NCBI GenBank assembly: GCA_016296165.1
Contig: JAEDJV010000127.1
Coordinates: forward strand, 1 to 7,056
From: Oscillospiraceae bacterium
Lineage (GTDB): Bacteria; Bacillota; Clostridia; Oscillospirales; Ruminococcaceae
DNA length: 7,056 nt
Direction: 5' to 3'
The translations under genes and the position numbers were made by a program. A model generated the notes under the pieces. The model saw only the letters and a program-made list of their open reading frames with translations. It was not told where the DNA came from and ran no database searches. Shown in pieces: positions 1 through 5,655 of this stretch. How positions within the stretch are numbered: position 1 is the first letter of the stretch; each line of letters begins with the position of its first letter.

Positions 1-2
1 TC

Positions 3-260
3 CCTCGGAAAGACCCTGGTCATTTGATCACCTTTGAATTAAGGTATTGTTTGGAAGAGGGTGAAGGGGCAGGATATTTTCAAACCATAGGTTATATTAA
101 TCAAGATATTGCTCCGTCAGGATGGTCGACTATTTCCAAAAATGTATCTACTCAACCTGGATATAATTCAATTTCGTCAAGTTCTGTTTGCGTTCATAAG
201 TCGACAGCATCCGGACGACAAATGGGCGCAGATGCCATACAAGTAACTATAAGTTATTAA
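3..260 (+). CDS. C-terminal part of an unrecognised protein, 5' end outside the window
   Basis: The reading frame is open from the left edge to a TAA at 258-260, giving 85 visible residues. An internal TTG at 24 could be read as a start, but no convincing ribosome binding site precedes it and the frame stays open upstream, so I treat this as the tail of a longer protein. The visible part is rich in Ser, Thr, Gly, Tyr and Ile with few charged residues, has two cysteines, and contains short alternating polar/apolar stretches such as AIQVTISY at the very end. That would suit a beta-rich, possibly extracellular domain, but I recognise no family. Only 14 bases separate its stop from the ATG of the next gene, whose ribosome binding site begins right after this stop, so the two were probably co-transcribed. 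Coding is supported by the open frame and tight spacing; function is unknown. Confidence 0.55.
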   Translation, partial: PRKDPGHLITFELRYCLEEGEGAGYFQTIGYINQDIAPSGWSTISKNVSTQPGYNSISSSSVCVHKSTASGRQMGADAIQVTISY

Positions 261-266
261 AAGGAG
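261..266 (+). promoter_or_regulatory. Ribosome binding site deciding the start at 275
   Basis: AAGGAG lies 8 bases before the ATG at 275. An in-frame GTG at 266 would overlap the last base of this site and leave no spacing, so the ATG is the real start and the three extra residues should be dropped. Confidence 0.85.
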
Positions 267-274
267 TGTTCACA

Positions 275-1228
275 ATGAAATTAAAATTGATCTCAGTATG
301 CGCAAGTGTAGTATTGGCCGCAAGTGCTATATTAGCTAATGGAATAAAAGGAAATAATACAGGTGCCGAACAAAATGATGAAAATATCTCTACTAAAGTA
401 CAGATTTCATCTAAAAATGTTCCTGCAGATGTATCGAATACCCAAAAAGAAATTTATAATTGTTCAAATCGAATTTTAAAAGAATCAATAGCACCAGATA
501 AATCAACTAAAAATGATGTATTTTATATGATGCTAAACAGCATAGATTATTTTGACAAAGCATCTGGAAAAATGATGTTTAAGTCATACAATAGTGAATA
601 TATTGATACAGTAGAATTTCAAACGATAATTTCTGAAGTTGAATCATATTCTGAATATAAAAGTTATAAATCCAAAGAATCATTAGAATTAAACCAGCCT
701 GAAGTTGTTAATAAACAGTACTGTAACAAGGATAAACTCATGATTTTATATCCAAATACAAAAGAATATTTAGATAAACCAGAGTGGATAGTTTCTTGGA
801 GTGATGTATGTAGTATTCCTGATTCAGACAGAGTTTCTTTTATTGATAATGTGCCTTGTTATAATTATCGTTCAAACCCTCTAAATGTTACTATGTCAAA
901 TATGTGTTTGTTTCCTCAGGAATTTGCATTTGGTTTTTTAGAAAACCAAGACAACTGGGAAATATCAGGGATTGTTGATGTTTCAGGAAATGAGTGTTAT
1001 TTAATAAAAGGAACACTTTCTCCTGATTATGGTTCGAAGTTTAATGTTACTTATTTTGAATTTATGGTTTCAACAAAGAATGGTGCACTTGTTCGTTATG
1101 AAGGCTTTGATGAAAACAATAAAATAACAAATTATATGTATACAGATAATCTTAAATTTGATAGTGAGTCCGAAGAGATAAAAGAATATTCTGAAAATAT
1201 TATTTCAGAGTATTCTAAAATTAATTAA
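275..1228 (+). CDS. Secreted protein of unknown function with N-terminal signal peptide
   Basis: This gene encodes 317 residues. The N-terminus MKLKLISVCASVVLAASAILA is a typical Sec signal: a short basic start, a hydrophobic core at residues 5-21, and probable cleavage near residue 21. There is no lipobox cysteine after the core, so release or non-lipid anchoring is more likely than a lipoprotein. The mature part is acidic and rich in Asn, Ser, Tyr and Lys. Its second half, with motifs such as NECYLIKGTL, FEFMVSTKNGALVRYEG and NYMYTDNLKF, alternates strands and turns in a way reminiscent of LolA/MucB-like half-barrel proteins; that resemblance is a guess from the pattern, not a match. The DNA is visibly more AT-rich than the genes to its right, which suggests a different origin. 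It follows the upstream partial gene closely. Its stop sits immediately before a dockerin-like sequence in another frame. I am sure it is a real secreted-protein gene; its role is unknown. Confidence 0.8.
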   Translation: MKLKLISVCASVVLAASAILANGIKGNNTGAEQNDENISTKVQISSKNVPADVSNTQKEIYNCSNRILKESIAPDKSTKNDVFYMMLNSIDYFDKASGKMMFKSYNSEYIDTVEFQTIISEVESYSEYKSYKSKESLELNQPEVVNKQYCNKDKLMILYPNTKEYLDKPEWIVSWSDVCSIPDSDRVSFIDNVPCYNYRSNPLNVTMSNMCLFPQEFAFGFLENQDNWEISGIVDVSGNECYLIKGTLSPDYGSKFNVTYFEFMVSTKNGALVRYEGFDENNKITNYMYTDNLKFDSESEEIKEYSENIISEYSKIN

Positions 1229-1229
1229 C

Positions 1230-1436
1230 TCTGACAATTTCATTACACTTGGAAAAATTAATTACGATGGAAAAACAGATATTACAGACCTTTCCGAACT
1301 TTCACTCGCACTTGTAGGTGATAAGGAATTGACAGAAGTGCAGCAGGTATCAGCAGACGTAGACAGAGCAGTAAAGCTTGCGGACCTTGCAAAGTTCAGG
1401 CAGTTCCTCTCCAAGCAGATTACATCGCTCGGATAA
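1230..1436 (+). pseudogene. Orphan dockerin-like C-terminus (cellulosomal gene remnant)
   Basis: This frame reads ITLGKINYDGKTDITDLSE, then LSLALVGDKELTEVQQ, then SADVDRAVKLADLAKFRQF, and stops with TAA at 1434-1436. The duplicated pattern of a calcium-loop segment, a helix, a linker and a second loop plus helix is that of Ruminococcus type dockerins, which attach secreted enzymes to cohesins on scaffoldins. The frame is open only from 1182, has no ATG and no ribosome binding site, and differs by one base from the frame of the preceding gene, so it cannot be made as it stands. Loop 1 has Lys instead of Asp at calcium position 1, though N3, D5, G6 and D12 remain. Loop 2 (D at 1356 to D at 1383) is 10 rather than 12 residues long. 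Base composition resembles the genes at 2000-6700 more than the AT-rich gene just upstream. It may be the 3' end of a gene whose 5' part was replaced, or a frameshifted tail of the 275-1228 gene; I favour the former. Confidence 0.75.
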
Positions 1437-1471
1437 TAACTGACAACATATCAATATAATAATTGCTCTTG

Positions 1472-1510
1472 AAAACAGTAGTACTGGAGTTTCCCGTGCT
1501 ACTGTTTTTT
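1472..1510 (+). terminator. Rho-independent terminator after the dockerin remnant
   Basis: AACAGTAGTAC (1474-1484) pairs with GTGCTACTGTT (1496-1506) through 11 base pairs including one G-T, with an 11-base loop and a T run at 1505-1510. It lies 36 bases past the dockerin stop and probably was that gene's own terminator. It would also end transcription from the 275-1228 gene. Confidence 0.85.
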
Positions 1511-1535
1511 ATGTACGGACAATTATCACCTGCAC

Positions 1536-1565
1536 TTGCATAGTTATCTCTATATGCAGTATAAT
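1536..1565 (+). promoter_or_regulatory. Probable SigA-type promoter for the recombinase remnant
   Basis: TTGCAT (1536-1541) and a perfect TATAAT (1560-1565) are separated by 18 bases, and a ribosome binding site and ATG follow about 30-45 bases downstream. The -35 element is weak; the -10 is consensus. Confidence 0.6.
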
Positions 1566-1567
1566 GT

Positions 1568-1584
1568 TATGTGAACGTTACATA
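1568..1584 (+). repeat. Small dyad just downstream of the -10, possible operator or recombinase site
   Basis: TATGT and ACATA form 5-base inverted arms around a 7-base centre containing the palindrome AACGTT. The dyad falls at the expected transcription start of the recombinase remnant, where an autoregulatory or recombination subsite could lie. Arms this short can occur by chance in AT-rich DNA. Confidence 0.25.
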
Positions 1585-1607
1585 CTGAAAAAGAAAAGGT
1601 GGATCTA

Positions 1608-1754
1608 ATGATTTACGGATACTGCAGAGTATCTACCAAAACTCAAAATATTGAACGTCAGGAACGAAATATAAAGACTCTGTACCTAGATGCTGCTAAA
1701 GAGATTATCAGAAAGCACAGCAAGACATTCGGCGGTAGTCTGTCAGATAAATAA
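1608..1754 (+). pseudogene. Truncated serine recombinase/resolvase, N-terminal fragment only
   Basis: The 48-codon frame starts MIYGYCRVSTKTQNIERQER, which is the opening strand and catalytic-serine segment of the resolvase/invertase family. In the YxRVST motif, Ser9 is the expected nucleophile. AAAAGGTGG at 1594-1602 is a good ribosome binding site 5 bases from the ATG. The family likeness runs to about residue 30 (NIKTLYLDA), then changes to AKEIIRKHSKTFGG and stops at a TAA at 1752-1754. Full-length members are usually about 180 residues or more; the conserved arginines of the catalytic domain, the long helix and the DNA-binding domain are all missing. The fragment cannot catalyse recombination. 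It is best read as a scar of a mobile element, the 3' part having been deleted and joined to unrelated sequence. It still has promoter and start signals, so a short peptide could be made. Confidence 0.75.
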
Positions 1755-1813
1755 ATTATATCACATCAGACAAGGGAGCAGAATATTATGAGTCCGTTTT
1801 TTTAAATTAAGTA

Positions 1814-1842
1814 TTGTGTTTTATCAAAATCTGTGGTATAAT
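1814..1842 (+). promoter_or_regulatory. Promoter of the tRNA-Arg gene
   Basis: A perfect TATAAT (1837-1842) preceded by TG one base upstream (extended -10) lies 17 bases after TTGTGT (1814-1819). It ends 25 bases before the mature 5' end of the tRNA, leaving a short leader for RNase P to remove. Confidence 0.7.
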
Positions 1843-1867
1843 TACTAATGTAAGTCAATTTTAATAT

Positions 1868-1941
1868 GTTTCCGTAGCTCAGCAGGATAGAGCGACCGCC
1901 TCCTAAGCGGTAGGTCGGGTGTTCGAATCACCTCGGAAACG
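1868..1941 (+). tRNA. tRNA-Arg, anticodon CCU
   Basis: The 74-base cloverleaf folds completely. The acceptor GTTTCCG (1868-1874) pairs with CGGAAAC (1934-1940), with discriminator G at 1941. The D stem is GCTC/GAGC (1877-1880 with 1890-1893). The anticodon stem ACCGC/GCGGT (1895-1899 with 1907-1911) holds the loop CTCCTAA, with anticodon CCT at 1902-1904, which reads the arginine codon AGG. The T arm GGGTG/CACCT encloses TTCGAAT. The 3' CCA is not encoded (CTT follows), so it must be added by CCA nucleotidyltransferase. It is a single gene with its own promoter and terminator, at the right edge of the decayed accessory stretch. Identity by anticodon is secure. Confidence 0.95.
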
Positions 1942-1946
1942 CTTGT

Positions 1947-1974
1947 AGCCGCAAAGTTTCTCAGCGGCTTTTTT
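1947..1974 (+). terminator. Rho-independent terminator of the tRNA-Arg gene
   Basis: AGCCGC (1947-1952) pairs with GCGGCT (1964-1969), followed by a T run to 1974. It starts 5 bases after the tRNA and overlaps the stop codon of the convergent HAD gene. Read on the minus strand there is no T run after the stem, so it serves the tRNA. Confidence 0.85.
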
Positions 1975-2803
1975 AACAGTATCCGCATATTTTCAGTGCG
2001 ACACCATTGTCATTATTTGATGGAATTATTCCACTGGCAGCATTTTTGACTTCTTCTTTAGCATTTTCAACAGCGTAGGATTCATCACACGCTCTGAACA
2101 GCGGAAGATCATTCAGATTATCGCCAAATCCGATTATTCTGTCAAAACCATATTTATTGCGGATATAGTTTACTGCATTGTACTTTGAGGCGTGTGATGA
2201 ACTTATCTCAAGGTACCAGTATTCTTCCCTGTAAACATCACGATAAAAATCAATGTGTATATCCCTGATATTCCGGAGTGCATGATATACTTCTGTCAGC
2301 ACCTCATATCTGTCGGTAACTGAATAATAAACAATGTTTTTATCAGTGCATTTTAAGAAATCATCGGTTTTTATGAAAAGTTTTCCGAACTTGCGGGTTC
2401 GTTCTTCGTAAAACTCACGCGCATGTTCTGAATTAAGATTTTCATAGTATGTGTCAAGTACATTTCCGTTTATAGAAAACATGAATCCCGACAGATCAAA
2501 TCCATGAAGTATGCTTAGTGCTTCTGTCAGTGATTCAAACGGGATATTTTCAATTTTTACATATTCTTTTTTTACTGTGTCATATATGCAGACCCCGTTC
2601 ATAAGAACCACAGGAACATTTACAGCGATATTCTGTGTAATAGGAACAGCTGTTGCTACAGTTCTCGCAGTTGCAACAGAAAAGTATCCCCCTTCGGAAA
2701 TAAAACGGTTTATCATCTTCTGAGTTTCAGATGATATTTCTGCGCTGCTGTTGAGCAGGGTTCCGTCAAGGTCAGATATATATAATGTTTTCGACATAGA
2801 CAT
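1973..2803 (-). CDS. Cof-type HAD-superfamily (IIB) phosphatase
   Basis: The 276-residue protein is the usual length for the Cof/HAD-IIB family of cytoplasmic, magnesium-dependent phosphatases acting on sugar phosphates, nucleotides or cofactor precursors. Motif I is DLDGT with nucleophile D11 and acid/base D13. Motif II is the T45 of SVATART. Motif III is K207 in SSHASKYNAV. Motif IV is GFGDNLND with D228 and D232 for the metal. The central part (about residues 80-190) is the alpha/beta cap that sets substrate choice. All catalytic residues are present, so it should be active; the substrate cannot be told from sequence. The ATG at 2801-2803 has AAGGAG 8 bases upstream (2812-2817 on the plus strand), which favours it over the in-frame ATG two codons later. 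It is divergent from the SEC-C gene across 68 bases and convergent with the tRNA. No obvious promoter was picked out in that gap. Confidence 0.93.
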   Translation of the reverse strand: MSMSKTLYISDLDGTLLNSSAEISSETQKMINRFISEGGYFSVATARTVATAVPITQNIAVNVPVVLMNGVCIYDTVKKEYVKIENIPFESLTEALSILHGFDLSGFMFSINGNVLDTYYENLNSEHAREFYEERTRKFGKLFIKTDDFLKCTDKNIVYYSVTDRYEVLTEVYHALRNIRDIHIDFYRDVYREEYWYLEISSSHASKYNAVNYIRNKYGFDRIIGFGDNLNDLPLFRACDESYAVENAKEEVKNAASGIIPSNNDNGVALKICGYC

Positions 2804-2871
2804 AATAGTCTCTCCTTATTCAATAAATTTTCCATAAAAATAAACAACAGATCAGAAAGGAAATCCCCAAA

Positions 2872-4140
2872 ATGGCCAAACGTACTGATTTACCGGATAA
2901 AATTTCTGCTAATGCAATAAAATTATGCAACGAGAGTGAAGTATCACCGGCTGGCAGCGATCCGGTTAAAGTAATAGAACTTCTTGAAAAGGCACATAAA
3001 GATTCACCTGAATCAAGGAGTGTCGCAATGAAGCTTGCAGCCGCATACAGTCAGACCGGAAGTTATGGTAAAGCCGTAAAAATCCTTGAAAGCGCTGATA
3101 TCAGCGACGAAGATACCGAACTCGGACATCAGCTTGCAAACGCATATGCAGATAGAAAATGGAACAAAAAAGCTGTTTCCAGATTCCATGCATGTCTTGA
3201 CAGCAATTACATATACCCTGAACTCATACAGGATTATGCAGAATTTATGCTTGACAATCAGAGCAACAGCCTCCTTGCAGAGCAACTGATCAAAACACTC
3301 GAGAGAATTTCTTCACCTCTGGAAAAAGATTCTGCGGCTATGTGTCTTGCCATGCTGTACTCGGCACTTGGTGACTGTGCTGAAAACAACATCTCTTTAA
3401 ACATTTCCGACGACTTTCTTGCTCAGTATCTCGACAGATATCCGGAAAACAGAGACAAAGAATTCTTCATTCTTACGATAAATTATCTTTCATCAACACC
3501 GAACAGTTCATCCATAATTCCGATAACAAACAAGATGTTCAAAACAATGTCTGACGCAGTACCATCACTGTCATCAGACAAAGACTTCCTGAGAGAAGTA
3601 GCTGATTTTGAGATATCACTTATACTTTTTGAAAACGACGTAACTGCTCTTACAGCATTTGCAATGAGAAGTGCAAAACTTAAATTTGCCGGTCCGTCAG
3701 ACGACAAAGACAATCTTAAGTATCTCGTGTTTGACGCAAAGATGTCCATAGTTGATTTACTCCGCAAAGGTCCTGTAGACACAGAATCTTTCAGGAACAG
3801 ATATCCTTACCTCTGGACTCTCATCTCTGATTTTGTGGACGGTGCTTCAAAAACTTCAGACTTAAGACAGTTTGCAAGGGAAAATATATATAACGACCTC
3901 CGCAATGCTTCACCTAAGCTCATGAAGATTTTTGAAAAGAATCTCAGTTCGAACGGATACCAGTCACTAAAAAAATTCATCAGTATCCCCGAAAACCAGA
4001 TTCACAGGACTCCGGCTTCATCTTCAAAAACAGCTTCCAGAAAAAATGTACACATGGCAGTATCATCTAAAATTGCTCCAAACTCACCTTGTCCATGCGG
4101 AAGCGGCAAAAAATACAAAAAATGCTGCGGTTTAAAATAA
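2872..4140 (+). CDS. Helical-repeat (TPR-like) protein with C-terminal SEC-C zinc motif
   Basis: The product has 422 residues. The last 20 or so carry NSPCPCGSGKKYKKCCG, the SEC-C motif, with the zinc-binding cysteines C407, C409, C418 and C419. The same motif ends SecA, where it contacts SecB and ribosomes, and it occurs in many proteins of unknown function. Residues about 33-108 (VIELLEKAHKDSPESR, LAAAYSQTGSYGKAVKILES, LANAYADRKWNKKAVSRF) have the spacing of two to three TPR-like helix pairs, and the rest to about 370 looks mostly helical. A basic, Ser/Lys-rich linker (about 380-400) joins it to the zinc motif. There is no signal peptide or membrane segment, so it is cytoplasmic. A protein-binding adaptor is a reasonable inference, but the partner is unknown. 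GAAAGGA (2855-2861) lies 10 bases before the ATG. It is a single gene ending at a strong terminator. Confidence 0.85.
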   Translation: MAKRTDLPDKISANAIKLCNESEVSPAGSDPVKVIELLEKAHKDSPESRSVAMKLAAAYSQTGSYGKAVKILESADISDEDTELGHQLANAYADRKWNKKAVSRFHACLDSNYIYPELIQDYAEFMLDNQSNSLLAEQLIKTLERISSPLEKDSAAMCLAMLYSALGDCAENNISLNISDDFLAQYLDRYPENRDKEFFILTINYLSSTPNSSSIIPITNKMFKTMSDAVPSLSSDKDFLREVADFEISLILFENDVTALTAFAMRSAKLKFAGPSDDKDNLKYLVFDAKMSIVDLLRKGPVDTESFRNRYPYLWTLISDFVDGASKTSDLRQFARENIYNDLRNASPKLMKIFEKNLSSNGYQSLKKFISIPENQIHRTPASSSKTASRKNVHMAVSSKIAPNSPCPCGSGKKYKKCCGLK

Positions 4141-4161
4141 TTTTTTAATATAGTACAAATT

Positions 4162-4197
4162 ACACTTCCCTGAGAAATCTCAGAGAAGTGTTTTTTT
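4162..4197 (+). terminator. Rho-independent terminator of the SEC-C gene
   Basis: ACACTTC (4162-4168) pairs with GAAGTGT (4185-4191), and the inner CTGAG/CTCAG continues the stem after a single mismatch. The loop is four bases and seven Ts follow. It lies in the 62-base gap between two convergent genes. On the minus strand the stem is followed by only a poor T-rich stretch, so any effect on the citrate synthase transcript would be weaker. Confidence 0.9.
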
Positions 4198-4202
4198 GTG
4201 TA

Positions 4203-5555
4203 TTATCTCTCGTCAAGTGAAGAATAATCGCGTTTCTTGGCAACAGCCTTGTAAGCAGGTCTGATAATTCTTCCGCCTGTCATCATCTCTTCCATACGGT
4301 GAGCAGCCCATCCGGCTATTCTTGCAACAGCAAACAGAGGTGTATATAAATCCTGCGGAATACCAAGCATGTTGTAAACAAATCCTGAATAAAGATCAAC
4401 GTTTGCGCATATAGTCTTTCCGTCTCCCTTAATCTCACGGAATACCTCAGGTGTCATACGTTCGATAGCATCAATCAGTCTGAATTCTTCTTCGAACTTC
4501 GTACCCTGTGCAAGTTCAAACGCTTTTCTCTTAAGGATAACGGCACGCGGATCGGAAAGTGTATAAACCGCATGTCCCATACCATAGATAAGACCACTTC
4601 TGTCGTTTGTTTCACGATTCATAGTCTTTCGGATATAATCAGCAACCTGTCCGTCGTCACTCCAGTCCTTTATGTTCGCCTTAAAATCATCGAGCATCTG
4701 AGCTACTTTGATATTGGCTCCCCCGTGCTTAGGTCCCTTAAGCGAACCAATAGCTGCAGCATAGGCAGAATATGCGTCTGTACCTGATGAAGTAAGCACA
4801 CGGCATGTGAATGTCGAGTTGTTTCCGCCGCCGTGTTCTGCGTGAATCATGAGAAGAATATCAAGAAGATGTGCTTCTTCAGGAGTATATTCTCTGTCCA
4901 TACGAAGCATGGACAGTATGGTCTGAGCTGTACCCTCATCTTCACGAAGAGGATGAATGATCATACTTTTGTTATAATAATGTCTCTGCTGTACCTGATA
5001 TGCAAAAGTCATAATTACCGGAAGCTTGGCAACAAGGCTTACTGCCTTATGCATCTCAGCTTTGAGACTTGTATCCTCACCATTGTCATCATACGAATAA
5101 AGTGCCAGAACTGAACGGGACATCTTGTTCATGATATTTCTTGACGGTGCCTTAAGAATCATATCTTCAGCGAAATTGTCAGGAAGCTGACGACTTACAG
5201 CAAGATGTTTTCTGAATTCTTCAAGCTCTGTTTTTGTAGGAAGATTACCGAAGAGAAGAAGATATACAACTTCTTCATAACCATAACGATTCTCCTTTTC
5301 AACATTAGCCACCAGATCGTTGATATTGTAGCCTCTGTATATAAGCTCGCCGGGAATAGGTTCAACTTCTCCCTCGTTCATGAGATAGCCATGCACATTG
5401 CAAATCTTTGTAATACCTGCTGTAACTCCGGTACCATCTGATTTTCTAAGACCTCTCTTTACATGAAATTTTTCATAAAGCGCCGGATCAATTGCAGAAT
5501 ATTCTCTTAATTTATTACATAAACTGTCAACAGGAGCGAATTCATTTTTGTTCAT
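4203..5555 (-). CDS. gltA: Citrate synthase (citrate/2-methylcitrate synthase family)
   Basis: This 450-residue cytoplasmic enzyme condenses oxaloacetate with acetyl-CoA to citrate. The catalytic triad is visible: H277 in GPKHGGAN, H328 in GMGHAVY and D387 in ANVDLYSG. H241 in AEHGGGNNST is the substrate-binding histidine. The N-terminal PGELIYRGYNINDL (about 68-81) is the conserved family opening, and GWAAHRMEE near 415-423 is the usual C-terminal substrate-contact region. Length and motifs are complete. GHAVY rather than GHRVY marks it as unlike the E. coli form. A 2-methylcitrate synthase role cannot be excluded from sequence, but no methylcitrate-cycle gene is adjacent. In a fermentative Clostridia the likely use is the oxidative branch to 2-oxoglutarate and glutamate. 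The start at 5555 has AGAGGA about 10 bases upstream and a strong promoter 38-67 bases upstream. Neither aconitase nor isocitrate dehydrogenase lies alongside. Confidence 0.95.
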   Translation of the reverse strand: MNKNEFAPVDSLCNKLREYSAIDPALYEKFHVKRGLRKSDGTGVTAGITKICNVHGYLMNEGEVEPIPGELIYRGYNINDLVANVEKENRYGYEEVVYLLLFGNLPTKTELEEFRKHLAVSRQLPDNFAEDMILKAPSRNIMNKMSRSVLALYSYDDNGEDTSLKAEMHKAVSLVAKLPVIMTFAYQVQQRHYYNKSMIIHPLREDEGTAQTILSMLRMDREYTPEEAHLLDILLMIHAEHGGGNNSTFTCRVLTSSGTDAYSAYAAAIGSLKGPKHGGANIKVAQMLDDFKANIKDWSDDGQVADYIRKTMNRETNDRSGLIYGMGHAVYTLSDPRAVILKRKAFELAQGTKFEEEFRLIDAIERMTPEVFREIKGDGKTICANVDLYSGFVYNMLGIPQDLYTPLFAVARIAGWAAHRMEEMMTGGRIIRPAYKAVAKKRDYSSLDER

Positions 5556-5592
5556 AAAAATACAGTCCTCTCAATTAATATTTACATTATTA

Positions 5593-5622
5593 ATTGTACA
5601 CTATTTTTTATATTAATGTCAA
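5593..5622 (-). promoter_or_regulatory. SigA-type promoter of the citrate synthase gene
   Basis: On the minus strand a perfect TTGACA (complement of 5617-5622) and TACAAT (complement of 5593-5598) are spaced by 18 bases. The transcript would start near 5586, giving a leader of about 30 bases. No operator is evident. Confidence 0.8.
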
Positions 5623-5655
5623 TACAACAGGATAAAATAAAGGCAGGTAAATCTC

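Noticed and set aside
1215..1235. Programmed +1 frameshift joining the 275-1228 protein to the dockerin
   Set aside because: No slippery codon, upstream stimulatory Shine-Dalgarno or downstream structure is seen at the AAT-TAA-C stop context; the P-site tRNA would re-pair poorly.
1751..1810. A short frame reading NYITSDKGAEYYESVFLN before a TAA, possibly the C-terminus of the broken recombinase or another protein
   Set aside because: It is only about 19 codons, has a stop directly upstream in its frame, and cannot be tied to any family by eye. It may be part of the deletion scar but cannot be supported as a feature.
2751..2871. TATAAT at 2781-2786 as a plus-strand promoter for the SEC-C gene
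   Set aside because: The only TTGA-like -35 (2751) is 24 bases away, too far. The match lies inside the start of the HAD gene, so chance is likely.
4572..5441. Several plus-strand open frames opposite the citrate synthase gene, and similar frames opposite the SEC-C, HAD and SpoIID genes
   Set aside because: They lack ribosome binding sites and recognisable motifs and lie fully inside well-supported genes on the other strand or frame, so they are shadows.
5573..5655. Possible sigma-E-like promoter elements for the SpoIID gene (CAATACAAC and nearby AT-rich stretches)
   Set aside because: The match to the sigma-E consensus is loose, the region is very AT-rich, and it overlaps the clear divergent citrate synthase promoter.
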